Shown in pieces: positions 24,678 to 33,464 of a stretch of DNA of 64,000 nt. The position numbers were made by a program, and so were the translations under genes. Location: assembly GCA_024235095.1 (NCBI GenBank), contig JACKNC010000001.1, forward strand, positions 2,856,501-2,920,500, in the 5' to 3' direction. The notes beneath the pieces were generated by a model, which saw only the letters and a list, made by a program, of their open reading frames with translations, had not been told where the DNA came from and did not search any database. This stretch comes from Gammaproteobacteria bacterium (GTDB lineage: Bacteria; Pseudomonadota; Gammaproteobacteria; Competibacterales; Competibacteraceae). Within the stretch, counting starts at the first letter, position 1. Every line of letters starts with the position of its first letter.

Positions 24678-25772
24678 ATAAAAGGTTAAGCGAGACATAG
24701 TGTTGCGGTAAAGTAGTCGATAAGGAACTCGCCGGGTTACCGGAGAAACCATCATGTCTTGCTCACCTGAATGATATCAGTGGCATCAACAAATCGCCGC
24801 GCACTTTCCAAACCTGCTGTTGGGGGCCGTGGCTCCATTGGGTGCTAGAAGGTTGGATCGGGACCCAGTTGGCCGTGGCCCTGGATACGACGACCCTCGG
24901 CGCGCAGTTTGTCATCTTGACGATCAGTGTGGTGTATCGTGGATGTACGGTGCCGATCCTGTGGAAGATCCTCACAGCGGGCGTGAAACCTCCCTGGAAA
25001 CCGGAGTGGGAGGGGTTGTTGAAGGCGTTGCGCGGACGCCTCCCGGCGACCTGGACCGTGATCGTCCTCGCGGATCGCGGTTTATACGCGAAGTGGTTGT
25101 TCGAGGCGATGACCTCGCTCGGTGGGCATCCGATGCTGCGAGTCAATGCGAACGGCGCCGTTCGCCCGGAAGGGGGTGTATCACCGACGCGCCTTTCGCG
25201 CCTTCGTCCCGGCCGTGGGCCGGCACTGGGCCTGTCGTGGGACCGCCTTTCACACCCGGAAAACCCGCTTGGCCTGCACCCGCTTGGCCCGCTGGGAGGC
25301 CGGGCATGCCGACCCGTGGTTGATTTTGACCGATGTCCCCCCGCAAGCGGCCGATGCCTGTTGGTACGGGTTACGCGCTTGGATCGAGCAGGGGTTCAAA
25401 AAAATCAAGCGGGGCGGTTGGCAATGGCAATACACCCGCATGACCGATCCTGATCGGGCCGAACGGTTGTGGGTAGCGATCGCGATCGCGACGTGGTGGC
25501 TCCTGGCGGTCGGTGGCGAAGCCGAAGCGGCGATCCCCGCCACCACGTTTCCTCCCGTGCCGGCTTCACCGCGCCGTCAAGGTCACAGTTGGCGGTGGGT
25601 CGGGGTTTTTCGGCATGGCTGGGCGTTAATTATCGCCGCGATGTTCAATCATCAGCCGCTCCCCATCGGTCACGGTTGCCCTGAACCTTGGCCCGCGCTC
25701 CTGATAACCACCGATGATTTCTCGTGACCACCGCTAGAACGGGAGACATGAAAAAACCTACCCTTGTAAGCC
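24657..25772 (+). mobile_element. Decayed DDE-type insertion sequence with 21-bp terminal inverted repeats
   Basis: GGCTTACAAGGGTAGGTTTT plus one T at 24657-24677 is repeated inverted at 25752-25772, enclosing 1.1 kb with one dead transposase. Immediately outside each end, five bases away, is a palindromic repeat, so the inverted homology spans about 47 bases per side. No target duplication is visible. The GGCTTAC part may belong to the repeat rather than to the IS. Confidence 0.75.
24754..25727 (+). pseudogene. IS701/IS4-like DDE transposase, internally deleted and frameshifted
   Basis: The ATG at 24754 starts MSCSPE, then TGA where homologous reading gives tryptophan, then YQWHQQIAAHFPNL. 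At about 24815-24825 the frame changes and a block of roughly 50-100 residues expected in the family seems missing. The next frame gives LAVALDTTTLGAQF (first D) and VIVLADRGLYAKW (second D). Around 25170, in a GGAAGGGGG run, the frame shifts again to VYHRRAFRAFVPAVGRHW and then GLRAWIEQGFKKIKRGGW (the E). All three acidic residues survive, but no single frame spans them. The size of the missing block is inferred from memory of the family. Confidence 0.8.
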
Positions 25773-25829
25773 TCTCACCCCCCTTTGCTAAAGAGGGGAA
25801 CTCAGAATTCAAAACTGATTGAGAAACGG
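25752..25829. repeat. Palindromic repeat fused to right end of the decayed IS, inverted to the left copy
   Basis: The IS inverted repeat, TCTCA, CCCCCC-TTTGCTAAA-GAGGGG (25778-25798), then AACTCAGAATTCAAAACTG and ATTGAGAAACGG. The last part equals the flank of the copy at 15959. Confidence 0.75.
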
Positions 25830-25924
25830 TATAGTCAAACAGTTTTTGGATAGTTCGTCAGGTGCTGAGACCACTACGGTATTCCTTGCTGGAAGGGCAA
25901 TCAACATAAAACTGTTTGACTATA
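25830..25924. mobile_element. MITE (95 bp) with 17-bp perfect terminal inverted repeats
   Basis: TATAGTCAAACAGTTTT at 25830-25846 is repeated inverted at 25908-25924. It is inserted exactly where the repeat flank ...GAAACGGTAT would continue (compare 16014-16029), and both ends carry TA, fitting a TA-targeting IS630/Tc1-like transposase acting in trans. It has no coding potential. Confidence 0.75.
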
Positions 25925-26068
25925 TCAGAATCAACTGCTCATTGAGAGCAAAATCACCGCGCTGGTGGGGTGTGATTCAAAGTGATGCAACGACGACTTG
26001 ATCGTGTTTATGCAGCTTCTTTTTCAATCCCTCGCCAATAGGCTTCCCACTCCTGGTTAGCCCGGTTG

Positions 26069-27270
26069 CTTACCACCTATCAGTTCTGAGTTAGACTAGG
26101 ATTATGAGTTTAACGAACATCATGAGGGGATCATGGGAACGATTCGGCAGTTGGCAACAGAAATCGAAGCGGGGTTGAGAGCTGCCCACCCGACGCTACG
26201 CAAGACGGTACGCGCCAAGCTAGCTTTAGCGGTGGGCGCCATCCTGGAAGCCCAGACCCCGAATACGGTGGAACTCGCCAATCTCCTACCCTTGGAGACC
26301 GAACGGCAAGATATGCGCGAGCAGTGGCTGCGGCGGTTGTTGAAGAATCCGTTGCTGTCGAGTACGGAAGTGCTGGAACCGTGGGCGCGCCAAACCTTGG
26401 CGGCGACGGGCCAGCAGGGACAAACGATTATTTTGAGTCTGGATCAAACCGATTTGGGGGATCGTTTTGCGATTTTGATGGTGAGCCTTGGGATCGGCGA
26501 TCGGGCCTTACCCCTTGCTTGGCGGGTGGAAGCCGGCCCGGCCAATCTGGGTTTTGCGGCCCAGAAAGCGGTATTAGAACAAGTTCGAGCGTGGCTCCCG
26601 GCGGGAGCCGAGGTGCTGCTTTCGGCGGATCGCTTTTATCCCTCGGTGGATTTATTCGCGTGGCTTCACGCGCAGTCCGGTTGGCATTATCGGTTACGAT
26701 TGAAAGGCAATCTCAATGTGGATCCAGGGTTTGGAGACATGACCACGACCGGGGTGCTTGCCACAGGGCAAACCGAGCGCTATCTGCCCAATGTGCGGTT
26801 ATTCAATCAAGGGGTCGCGACGAATCTGGCGATTTGGCATGAGGGGGCCCACCCGGAACCCTGGATCATCGCCATGAATGACCCGCCGAATCGGGCGACC
26901 GTGCGGGATTACGCAAGTCGCTGGGGCATTGAGCCGATGTTCTCCGATTTCAAAAGTCGCGGTTTTCAATTAGAAGACACGCAGTTACAGGCCGCTGATC
27001 GGCTCGATCGGTTGCTGCTGATCATGGCCTTGGCCATGTACTGGTGCGTGCGCGTCGGTCAAGAGGAGGCCCACGATCACCCCACGCCCCTGGAAAAAAG
27101 ACGCAAGAACAGACCGATCCTCACCATTGGACCTTTCGAAAACTCGCCCGTAGCGCCGTTTCCTGGTTCACCCGGGGTCTGCGCGCAATCCACCGGAAGC
27201 TACAAATGCAACAACCTTTACCTTCCTTCTATCGAGTTTGCCCCGTGATGAGAAACTGATAGGTGGTAAG
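26069..27270 (+). mobile_element. IS4-family insertion sequence with 10-bp target duplication
   Basis: Terminal inverted repeats CTTACCACCTATCAGTT at 26069-26085 and inverted at 27254-27270 (17 of 17). AGCCCGGTTG flanks both sides (26059-26068 and 27271-27280), an exact target site duplication of the size used by IS4-type elements. It is inserted in the 3' end of the ISKra4 transposase, so it is the younger element. Confidence 0.93.
26133..27248 (+). CDS. IS4-family transposase, C-terminal frame altered
   Basis: 371 residues after GAGGGGATC. DDE residues are visible in LSLDQTDLGDRF, LLSADRFYPSVD and YASRWGIEPMFSDFKSRGF. At residues about 320-323 (LEKRRKNR), in a run of six adenines at 27094-27099, the reading departs from a better-looking frame that continues KKTQEQTDPHHWTFRKL and ends in the right inverted repeat at 27259. 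One missing A or a -1 slippage would join them. The catalytic core is intact, so the protein may still be active. Confidence 0.85.
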   Translation: MGTIRQLATEIEAGLRAAHPTLRKTVRAKLALAVGAILEAQTPNTVELANLLPLETERQDMREQWLRRLLKNPLLSSTEVLEPWARQTLAATGQQGQTIILSLDQTDLGDRFAILMVSLGIGDRALPLAWRVEAGPANLGFAAQKAVLEQVRAWLPAGAEVLLSADRFYPSVDLFAWLHAQSGWHYRLRLKGNLNVDPGFGDMTTTGVLATGQTERYLPNVRLFNQGVATNLAIWHEGAHPEPWIIAMNDPPNRATVRDYASRWGIEPMFSDFKSRGFQLEDTQLQAADRLDRLLLIMALAMYWCVRVGQEEAHDHPTPLEKRRKNRPILTIGPFENSPVAPFPGSPGVCAQSTGSYKCNNLYLPSIEFAP

Positions 27271-28769
27271 AGCCCGGTTGAGCCGGAGGGCTAACATCGT
27301 CTCGATATGAACGGGTGACCACCAAGCGCCGGGAAGCTTGAGCCGTTCTTGGATGATATAGCGGTGCGCACTCTCGATTTCCCCTGATCCAATCGGAAGG
27401 CCCTGGGCGATCGCCCCTTGATAGTCCAGTTGATCGAGGCGGTTACGGAGATAACGATCACAGGCGGTGACCGGGTCATCGTCGTTTTCGGCCTGGATGA
27501 ACGGTACCAAGGTCTCCAGGATTGCGGGGGCCTGGTTGACCTTCAACCGGTCTTTTTGCACTTCCAACCACGCGTGGGGATCGTTCGCCGCACAGACCTT
27601 GGCCGCTTCACTCAGATACTCACAGAGATGAAAAAAATCCACTAAATAGGTCCCTTGAGTCCCGAATTGCCGGTCGACTTGGTGAGCAATCCACGGCGCG
27701 CCATCGCCGATGGCATGCAACTGACTTTCGGGACCAAACCCGGCTTTTGCCGCACAACGTGCCCATTGCCGCCCGCTTTCTTCAACGCTGCCCATAAAAT
27801 TGCCGCCAAACACAGGGGATACGCTCCCTTTCGGATGGACAAGATTCAGGCGTACTTCTTTCCAACTTAATACCTTCGCCTTGCGTCGGTCTTCGGCATC
27901 CGGTGGGGACTCCACCACAGGTACCATCGAGCCATCCATCTCACCGATGAAAATGCCCCCTGTCGTCGTCCCCGGCTCGATCACACGGGCCGCCTCTTGT
28001 TCATAAATGCATTCAGCATGATGTTCCGTCATCCGTTGAATGGTGCTTACCGGCATCTCAATGCCATCATGTTCCTGCAGCTTAGCAGGTACCCGTCCAA
28101 ACGCATGATCCGCTCCAAAATCCGTCATGACTCGTTGTAAGGGCAGCGAACTGCATCGGCACGTGACCCCCGCCAACGCACGAAACGGCCGCTCAATACC
28201 CGTGCCATGCCGCCAGAGGGGTTCCATCACCTCAATTTGGCCAAAGGTGGTGTGCCAGTAGAGTTTTTTTACCCCCCGGCCGCCAATCCGGCTCCGCTTT
28301 GGCCAACACCGTTTGCTTCTCGACCCCGCGTTCCGCCCACGCCGTCAGCGCCTCGTGGCCCATCTGGCGGAGTTCTTCAATCACCCGCCGTTCTGCCGCA
28401 TCGGCTTTTTCACAGTCCCCCTCGGCATCTTCGACCACCCGCAACAGACTTTCCATCCGGCAGCGTAAGACGGGATGACGATCCAGGCGCTCGATTAAGG
28501 TTTCGTTGCGGTCCAGGGTGAGCATGGCAGGTCTCCTCGAGTCGTATCAGTATCAATAGATCATGCCGTATATGGAGCCTGCATCACTTTGAATCACACC
28601 CGTCCTAAACATCATGTATAGACTGAAAGGTGACGCCTATGGGGTGCGGATGGCCATTGAAGACGCCGGGGACAGCGCGGTACGCAGCGGTGGGAGATTG
28701 AAGCATTTCATTCACACAGCCATCGGATGCCCAGGCAGGCGCATCCGGGAAAAGTCGCTCCTGAAGAGC

Positions 28770-30821
28770 TTAAGTCCGAAATTGCCTCACCCGTCGCTGC
28801 AACTGGCGCACCGCCATCGGCGGGATGACCGGGCCATAGCGCAAGGCCATGTACAGTCGCGCAATGTCCCGAACTGGCCCGGCCAGCTCGGGGCATTGTG
28901 CGATCACCCGGTTGCTGAAATCCAGTGGGCCTTCATGGGGGCCGCGCGCTAATCCGCGTTGCGCCAATCGGCCGCAGAACTGCTGCCAGGCCCGCACGAC
29001 CGGGTCACGAGGTCGACGGCTCCGCCAACGCAGCGTGACGAAGATCACCCCCAACCCCCCAAGTATCGCCACCATAGCGATCGTCATCTCGCGCCAATCC
29101 ACCTCGCCAAACCCTAGACCTGATAGAAATTCCTTCTGTCGGTCGGGGCCATAGGCCAACACCCACTCGTTCCATTGAATATTTAATGCATCCCAATTCA
29201 AGGCCAAGCGTCGCAGCCATTCATAATCGCCGCCTCGGCGGGCTAGAAACGGCAGGGTATCCATATCAGTCAGCGCAGCATAAATACCTTGTTGAATCCG
29301 ATTTGGCGACACCGCCGCGGTAGGATCAACGCGCACCCAGCCCTGGTCTTCCAGCCAGACCTCAGCCCAGGCATGCGCATCGGATTGGCGAACGATCAGG
29401 TATTCCCCCAATTCATTACGCTCGCCACCCTGATAACCGGTAACCACTCGTGCGGGTACGCCAGCGGCCCGCATCAGAAACACGAAGGCGCTGGCGTAAT
29501 GTTCACAAAAGCCTTCACGGGTGCGAAAGAGAAACTCATCGACGCTGTGAAAACCGAGTAGCGGTGGCGTTAAGGTGTAATAAAACGGCTGCTTGCGAAA
29601 CAGCGTCAGGGCCGCATTAACCAGACTTTCGGGGCTGGAGTCGCGCGCGCGCCATTCCTCGACCAGTTCCCGGGCGCGTGGATTGCTCTGCGCAGGCAAC
29701 TGCAAGCCAACAAACCGCTCGTGCGAAGACAACTCGCCCGTCCGATATTGCAGGTAGGAGCGCATCTCATAGCGGTACACTTCATTGACGGGTTGCTTGC
29801 GCAATATTTGAAATGACCGGGTCATGCCGGCGCGTTGCGGGAGACTGGCCGGCAAATCCAGCGCCAACAACCATCGTCGGTTGTTCGGCTCCATGAGGAC
29901 TACGTAATCGAGCGCCTGCCCCTGCGGGATAAAGGGTACCGGGGTCCGTAATGGCAATTCATCACGCTGCCGCCAGCGCCGTCCGTCGAAGCTCCATAAC
30001 ACTGGGCCGCGCCAGTAAAGCTGCCTAGGTGAGGGTATGGCGCCGGTGAACCGGACGCGGAAGGCGACTTCGCCAGACTGGATTAACTGACTGATCGTGC
30101 CCGGCTCCATCTCCCCGGACAAACCGGTGCGGCCTTTATAGGCATCTTTGGGCAATCCCCATAAGGGGCCGGGAATGCGTGGGAATAGCACGAACAGCAC
30201 CAGCATGACTGGAAAGGCCACCAGCACCATTTTGCCCGCCAGCCGCAAGGGGGCGAGGGTGGTCAGGCCAGCGTGCTGGCGGTGAATGAGTATTTGTGAA
30301 ACCAGCATCAGCGTCACTACCCCCAACAGGTAGGCAACTATGGGAATCTCCTGGCTGTAGAGCAAGTTGCTCATCACCAGCAGATAACCCAGGAAGACCA
30401 ACACCACGCCATCGCGCAATCCCCGGGTTTCCAGCAATTTACAGGCGGCCATCGCAGTCATCAGCGCCACGCCGGGGTCGCGGCCAAACAATGTCCTGAA
30501 GCTGACCAGCACCCCAGCGGTCGCCAGCAGTGCCAGCGTCAGCAGCATCCAGCGGGGCGGCAGTGGTCGTTCTCGAATGGCGATGAAAACGCGCCAGCCG
30601 GCAATGATGAAAAATGCGGGCGCCAGCCAGGTCGGCAATTCATTGGCGTGCGGCGCAACCGCCAGCGTTAAGGTCAAGGTCAGCCAGATCAGCGCCGTCG
30701 ATGTCAGCGGCTCCGCCGGAGGTTGAACATGAGTTCTGGCATTGTCCTTTCTCCCAGTCAGAGAGGAGAGTAACTGGAGCATTGAAGATGGATTCCCATG
30801 CGATGGTTTATCGCCATTCAT
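28770..30821 (-). CDS. TgpA-like membrane transglutaminase (DUF3488 / transglutaminase core / DUF4129)
   Basis: About 683 residues. The N-terminal part has several transmembrane helices (DUF3488); a periplasmic transglutaminase-like core shows the triad in REGFCEHYASAFVFLMRAA (Cys), DAHAWAEVW (His) and GWVRVDPTAAV (Asp); a late helix (MTIAMVAILGGLGVIFV) leads to a cytoplasmic tail. Members next to MoxR and DUF58 genes are thought to work together on envelope proteins. Start choice is unsure: ATG 30821 or ATG 30782. Its operon partners DUF58 and MoxR lie upstream beyond a divergent antitoxin/PIN insert. Confidence 0.88.
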   Translation of the reverse strand: MNGDKPSHGNPSSMLQLLSSLTGRKDNARTHVQPPAEPLTSTALIWLTLTLTLAVAPHANELPTWLAPAFFIIAGWRVFIAIRERPLPPRWMLLTLALLATAGVLVSFRTLFGRDPGVALMTAMAACKLLETRGLRDGVVLVFLGYLLVMSNLLYSQEIPIVAYLLGVVTLMLVSQILIHRQHAGLTTLAPLRLAGKMVLVAFPVMLVLFVLFPRIPGPLWGLPKDAYKGRTGLSGEMEPGTISQLIQSGEVAFRVRFTGAIPSPRQLYWRGPVLWSFDGRRWRQRDELPLRTPVPFIPQGQALDYVVLMEPNNRRWLLALDLPASLPQRAGMTRSFQILRKQPVNEVYRYEMRSYLQYRTGELSSHERFVGLQLPAQSNPRARELVEEWRARDSSPESLVNAALTLFRKQPFYYTLTPPLLGFHSVDEFLFRTREGFCEHYASAFVFLMRAAGVPARVVTGYQGGERNELGEYLIVRQSDAHAWAEVWLEDQGWVRVDPTAAVSPNRIQQGIYAALTDMDTLPFLARRGGDYEWLRRLALNWDALNIQWNEWVLAYGPDRQKEFLSGLGFGEVDWREMTIAMVAILGGLGVIFVTLRWRSRRPRDPVVRAWQQFCGRLAQRGLARGPHEGPLDFSNRVIAQCPELAGPVRDIARLYMALRYGPVIPPMAVRQLQRRVRQFRT

Positions 30822-30858
30822 ATACAATGATCGTCTATCTTGCAAGGAGCATCATGTC

Positions 30859-31179
30859 ATGAATCATCAGATGTTGCTGACTACCCAGGAAGCTGCGGAA
30901 CAGCTACGCGTATCCGCGACCAGCCTGTATCGCTGGCGGCGGGAAGGTTTGGGGCCTGCTTATATTCTGGTTGGGCGCAAGGTGCGCTATGAGACCCAGG
31001 CCGTTGTCGACTGGTTATCCAGTCGACAACGGCAACCCATTCGTCGAAGGGTCTCACGCGAATCACCCCCATGTCCCGCCGAGTCGCTGGCGGAATTGAT
31101 GAGGCAATTACCCGAACTGCCTGCTTTCCAGGGTGATCCATTAGCGATCCAGCAGGCGATGCGCAATGAATGGCGATAA
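30859..31179 (+). CDS. Helix-turn-helix DNA-binding protein, probable antitoxin
   Basis: 106 residues. The N-terminus, TTQEAAEQLRVSATSLYRWR, is an excisionase/MerR-like HTH_17 helix-turn-helix with the usual GLGPAYILVGRKVRY wing. The C-terminal tail (LAELMRQLPELPAFQGDPLA) would be the toxin-binding part. The start follows AAGGAG by ten bases. It overlaps the PIN-domain start by 14 bases, a normal toxin-antitoxin arrangement. It is read opposite to the flanking genes. Confidence 0.75.
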   Translation: MNHQMLLTTQEAAEQLRVSATSLYRWRREGLGPAYILVGRKVRYETQAVVDWLSSRQRQPIRRRVSRESPPCPAESLAELMRQLPELPAFQGDPLAIQQAMRNEWR

Positions 31180-31548
31180 GTTTTTGCTGGACACTAATAT
31201 TCTGATCGGGATGCACCAGCACTCGCCGGATGTTTTCGATAGGGTGCTGGCCAGTGGAGCTACAACCACCCAGTCCGGTTATAGCGCCCTGACGCGAATT
31301 GAATTACTCGGTTATCCAAGCCTCACCCAGGCGGAAGTGAGTGTGCTGGAATCATTGTTGGACAAATTGCAGCGCTATCCTCTTGATCAGCTATTGAAGA
31401 TGCGGCTATCCAAATCCGTCGCGCTCACCGCGTCAAACTGCCCGATGCAATCATTCTGGGGACCGGCCAGGTTCACCGATTGACTTTGTTGACTTTGGAC
31501 AAGGATTTGGACCGGTTGGCAAAATTGTTGCCAGGGTATTCAACCTAA
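31166..31548 (+). pseudogene. PIN-domain (VapC-like) toxin inactivated by a 1-nt frameshift
   Basis: The first frame gives MNGDKFLLDTNILIGMHQH (first acid D) and TRIELLGYPSL (the E) up to YPLDQ at 31390. The good homology then continues one frame over: AIEDAAIQIRRAHRVKLPD, then AIILGTG and LTLDKDLDRLAKLLPGYST, ending at TAA 31546-31548. A single base appears to be missing after 31390. The native frame instead ends early (105 residues) and loses the last catalytic aspartates. The RNase toxin should be dead while its antitoxin is intact. Confidence 0.82.
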
Positions 31549-32519
31549 GGAGAAGGGGTATGCCGCGCATTGCCAAACAGCGCCAGCGCCTCCAGGCAGC
31601 GCCGGTGATGCGCATCGCCCTGTCCTGGCGGAATTTGCACGCCGGGCAAGCGCAGACCATAGCGAAGCCCCTCGCTTTCCGCTTTAAGCGTCCACTGGCA
31701 GAGCTGCGCCAACCGCGTCTCGACCAGCTCATCGCCCAGCAGCGCCCAGTCCAGCCAAAGTTCCGGGCGGGCCTGATCGGTGAAGCGTTTGACCAGGAGT
31801 TGATCGCTGCGACTTGCTGCCTTCCAGGCGATCCGGCGCGGCGAGTCGCCTAGGGTATAGGGCCGAAAACCGGCATAGTCTTCACTGCCCGGCCCCTGTT
31901 CGTGCAAACCGCCGCCGGAATGGCTGGGCAACGCCACCGGCAAGGCGCGGCGTCCCCGAGGTTGTGGATAGATTAAAGCCGCCGCCTCAAATTCCACCCA
32001 GCTCCACGCTTGCAACAGACCGAGTGGAAACCGGGTCAATACCCGAATCCGCCCTGGCCGTAGCCAACCCCGCCGCGTCGCCGGGATCGCCACGGTCGCC
32101 ACCGCCGCGCCGGAAGCTGGCGCATCTACATAGTGAGCGGGCTGATCGCGCCATTGCAGCCCAACGCCGTAACGCGGTTTCAAATCGGGATTTTCCAGCC
32201 GGAAACGAAATACCGCATCCTGGCCAACGAAAACAGGCTCCACATCAGGGGGATGCACGATCAAACCCAGCAGCGCATCGTGCGCCTGCCACATGCTGTT
32301 GTGGGCTACGGCAACCAGCAGGAAGGTAAAGGCGAAGCCCATGCTGTTGCTGTAGTTGATGGACCAAAGAAACAACACGAACAGTAGCGCGGCGAAGCCA
32401 TAACCGTAGCGGGTCGGCAGAATGTAAATGCGACGACGCTCCAATCGCACCGGTTCATGCGTCGGTCGCTGACTACGGGTGACCCACGCTTCGAAGCGTT
32501 GCCGTAAACCATCGAACAT
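31545..32519 (-). CDS. DUF58-domain membrane protein
   Basis: 324 residues. Two helices (YGFAALLFVLFLWSINYSN and the following FAFTFLLVAVA) are followed by a beta-rich domain and the DUF58 signature SEDYAGFRPYTLGDSPRRI. It is partner of MoxR ATPases in many bacteria; exact role unknown. moxR lies 10 bases upstream. Its stop overlaps the convergent PIN pseudogene by four bases. Confidence 0.88.
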   Translation of the reverse strand: MFDGLRQRFEAWVTRSQRPTHEPVRLERRRIYILPTRYGYGFAALLFVLFLWSINYSNSMGFAFTFLLVAVAHNSMWQAHDALLGLIVHPPDVEPVFVGQDAVFRFRLENPDLKPRYGVGLQWRDQPAHYVDAPASGAAVATVAIPATRRGWLRPGRIRVLTRFPLGLLQAWSWVEFEAAALIYPQPRGRRALPVALPSHSGGGLHEQGPGSEDYAGFRPYTLGDSPRRIAWKAASRSDQLLVKRFTDQARPELWLDWALLGDELVETRLAQLCQWTLKAESEGLRYGLRLPGVQIPPGQGDAHHRRCLEALALFGNARHTPSP

Positions 32520-32529
32520 GCAATCAGAC

Positions 32530-33453
32530 TCAGGCCGGCAGGGCTACAACGTTTAGTAACTGTTCAATCAATGCAGCAGATGACTGTTCCAGGTTATCGT
32601 CACCAGGGTGCAGGCGATGGCCGACGACGGCTGGCAACACGGTTTGCACATCCTCTGGCAACACATGCCCTCGCCGGTGCAGCAACGCCCAGGCCCGCGC
32701 CGCGCGCAATAGCCCCAATCCAGCCCGTGGCGACAGGCCGCCGCGGAAACGATTGGACTGGCGAGAGAACGCCAGCAGCGCCTGCACATAATCCAGCAGC
32801 GGCGGCGCGGCGTGAACGCCAGCGACTTTCGCCTGCGCCTCATGCAATTGCGCCGGCGTCATGCGGATTGTCAAGCGGGCCAGCACCTCGCGGCGGTCTT
32901 CGCCTTCCAGCAACATCCGCTCGGCTTGCACATCGGGATAACCCAGTTCGATTCGCATGAGAAACCGGTCCAGTTGCGATTCCGGCAAGGGAAAGGTGCC
33001 AATCTGGTAAGCCGGGTTCTGGGTGGCGATGACGAAAAACGGCTTCGGCAATTCGCGGCTTTCGCCTTCAATCGTGACCTGTCCCTCTTCCATTGCTTCC
33101 AACAACGCACTTTGCGTCTTGGGCGTGGCGCGGTTAATTTCGTCGGCCAAGATGAGCTGAGCAAAGATCGGTCCGGGATGAAAAACAAAGGTCTCCTTCT
33201 GGCGTTCATACACTGCTGCACCGAGAATATCCGCCGGCAACAGGTCGCTGGTGAACTGGATGCGCTGGTAGTGTAAGCCGAGACACCGCGCTAGGGCATG
33301 GGCCAGCGTGGTCTTACCCATACCGGGTAAATCCTCGATGAGCAAGTGACCACGCGCCAGTAGGCAGGCCAGCGCCAGCCGGATGGCTCTTTCCTTGCCT
33401 AGAATCGTCGTGCCGACTTCCTGGATCGCGAGTTCCAACTGGTCTTCAAGCAT
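32530..33453 (-). CDS. MoxR-family AAA+ ATPase
   Basis: About 307 residues. Walker A GMGKTTLA near 44-51, Walker B LILADEIN, sensor region IATQNPAYQIGTFPLPESQLDRF, arginine finger region SPRAGLGLL. MoxR proteins act as chaperone-like ATPases maturing DUF58/VWA partners. The start is ATG 33453 or GTG 33459. It shares direction and tight spacing with the DUF58 gene and the carbonic-anhydrase-like gene. Confidence 0.93.
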   Translation of the reverse strand: MLEDQLELAIQEVGTTILGKERAIRLALACLLARGHLLIEDLPGMGKTTLAHALARCLGLHYQRIQFTSDLLPADILGAAVYERQKETFVFHPGPIFAQLILADEINRATPKTQSALLEAMEEGQVTIEGESRELPKPFFVIATQNPAYQIGTFPLPESQLDRFLMRIELGYPDVQAERMLLEGEDRREVLARLTIRMTPAQLHEAQAKVAGVHAAPPLLDYVQALLAFSRQSNRFRGGLSPRAGLGLLRAARAWALLHRRGHVLPEDVQTVLPAVVGHRLHPGDDNLEQSSAALIEQLLNVVALPA

Positions 33454-33464
33454 CGCCACCGGCT

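Larger units (their letters stand above)
26008..28525 (-). pseudogene. ISKra4-family transposase, frameshifted at an A7 run and split by an IS
   Basis: The start at 28525 follows GAGGAG. The first frame (97 residues, MLTLDRNETLIERLDRHPVL...) runs to KAEPDWRPGGKK at a run of seven adenines (minus strand, 28270-28264). The rest continues in another frame: LYWHTTFGQIEVMEPLWR, later MDGSMVPVV, DFFHLCEYLSEA and GLPIGSGEIESAHRYI. The coding sequence breaks at 27271 after LRLNRA, resumes at 26058 as NQEWEAYWRGIEKEAA and stops at 26008. Across the duplicated AGCCCGGTTG the frame is restored exactly. The A7 run may be a programmed slippage site, as ORFA/ORFB fusion by frameshift occurs in several IS families, or simple decay. 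Confidence 0.85.
25968..28601 (-). mobile_element. ISKra4-like insertion sequence, interrupted by an IS4-like element
   Basis: Terminal inverted repeats of 22 bp (GGGTGTGATTCAAAGTGATG plus CA) lie at 25968-25989 and 28580-28601. Removing the 1202-bp inner element and one target copy leaves about 1.42 kb. No flanking duplication of the ISKra4 element itself was found. Confidence 0.8.

Noticed and set aside
24820..25323. 167-aa frame in the decayed IS
   Set aside because: Off-frame reading, proline/glycine/arginine-rich; the DDE residues are in the other two frames.
26324..26842. 172-aa plus-strand frame rich in glycine and serine
   Set aside because: It is an off-frame shadow of the IS4 transposase, which has DDE residues and an RBS in its own frame.
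28614..28952. 112-aa plus-strand frame next to the ISKra4 right end
   Set aside because: It mostly overlaps the 3' end of the transglutaminase gene on the other strand, with no recognisable motif.
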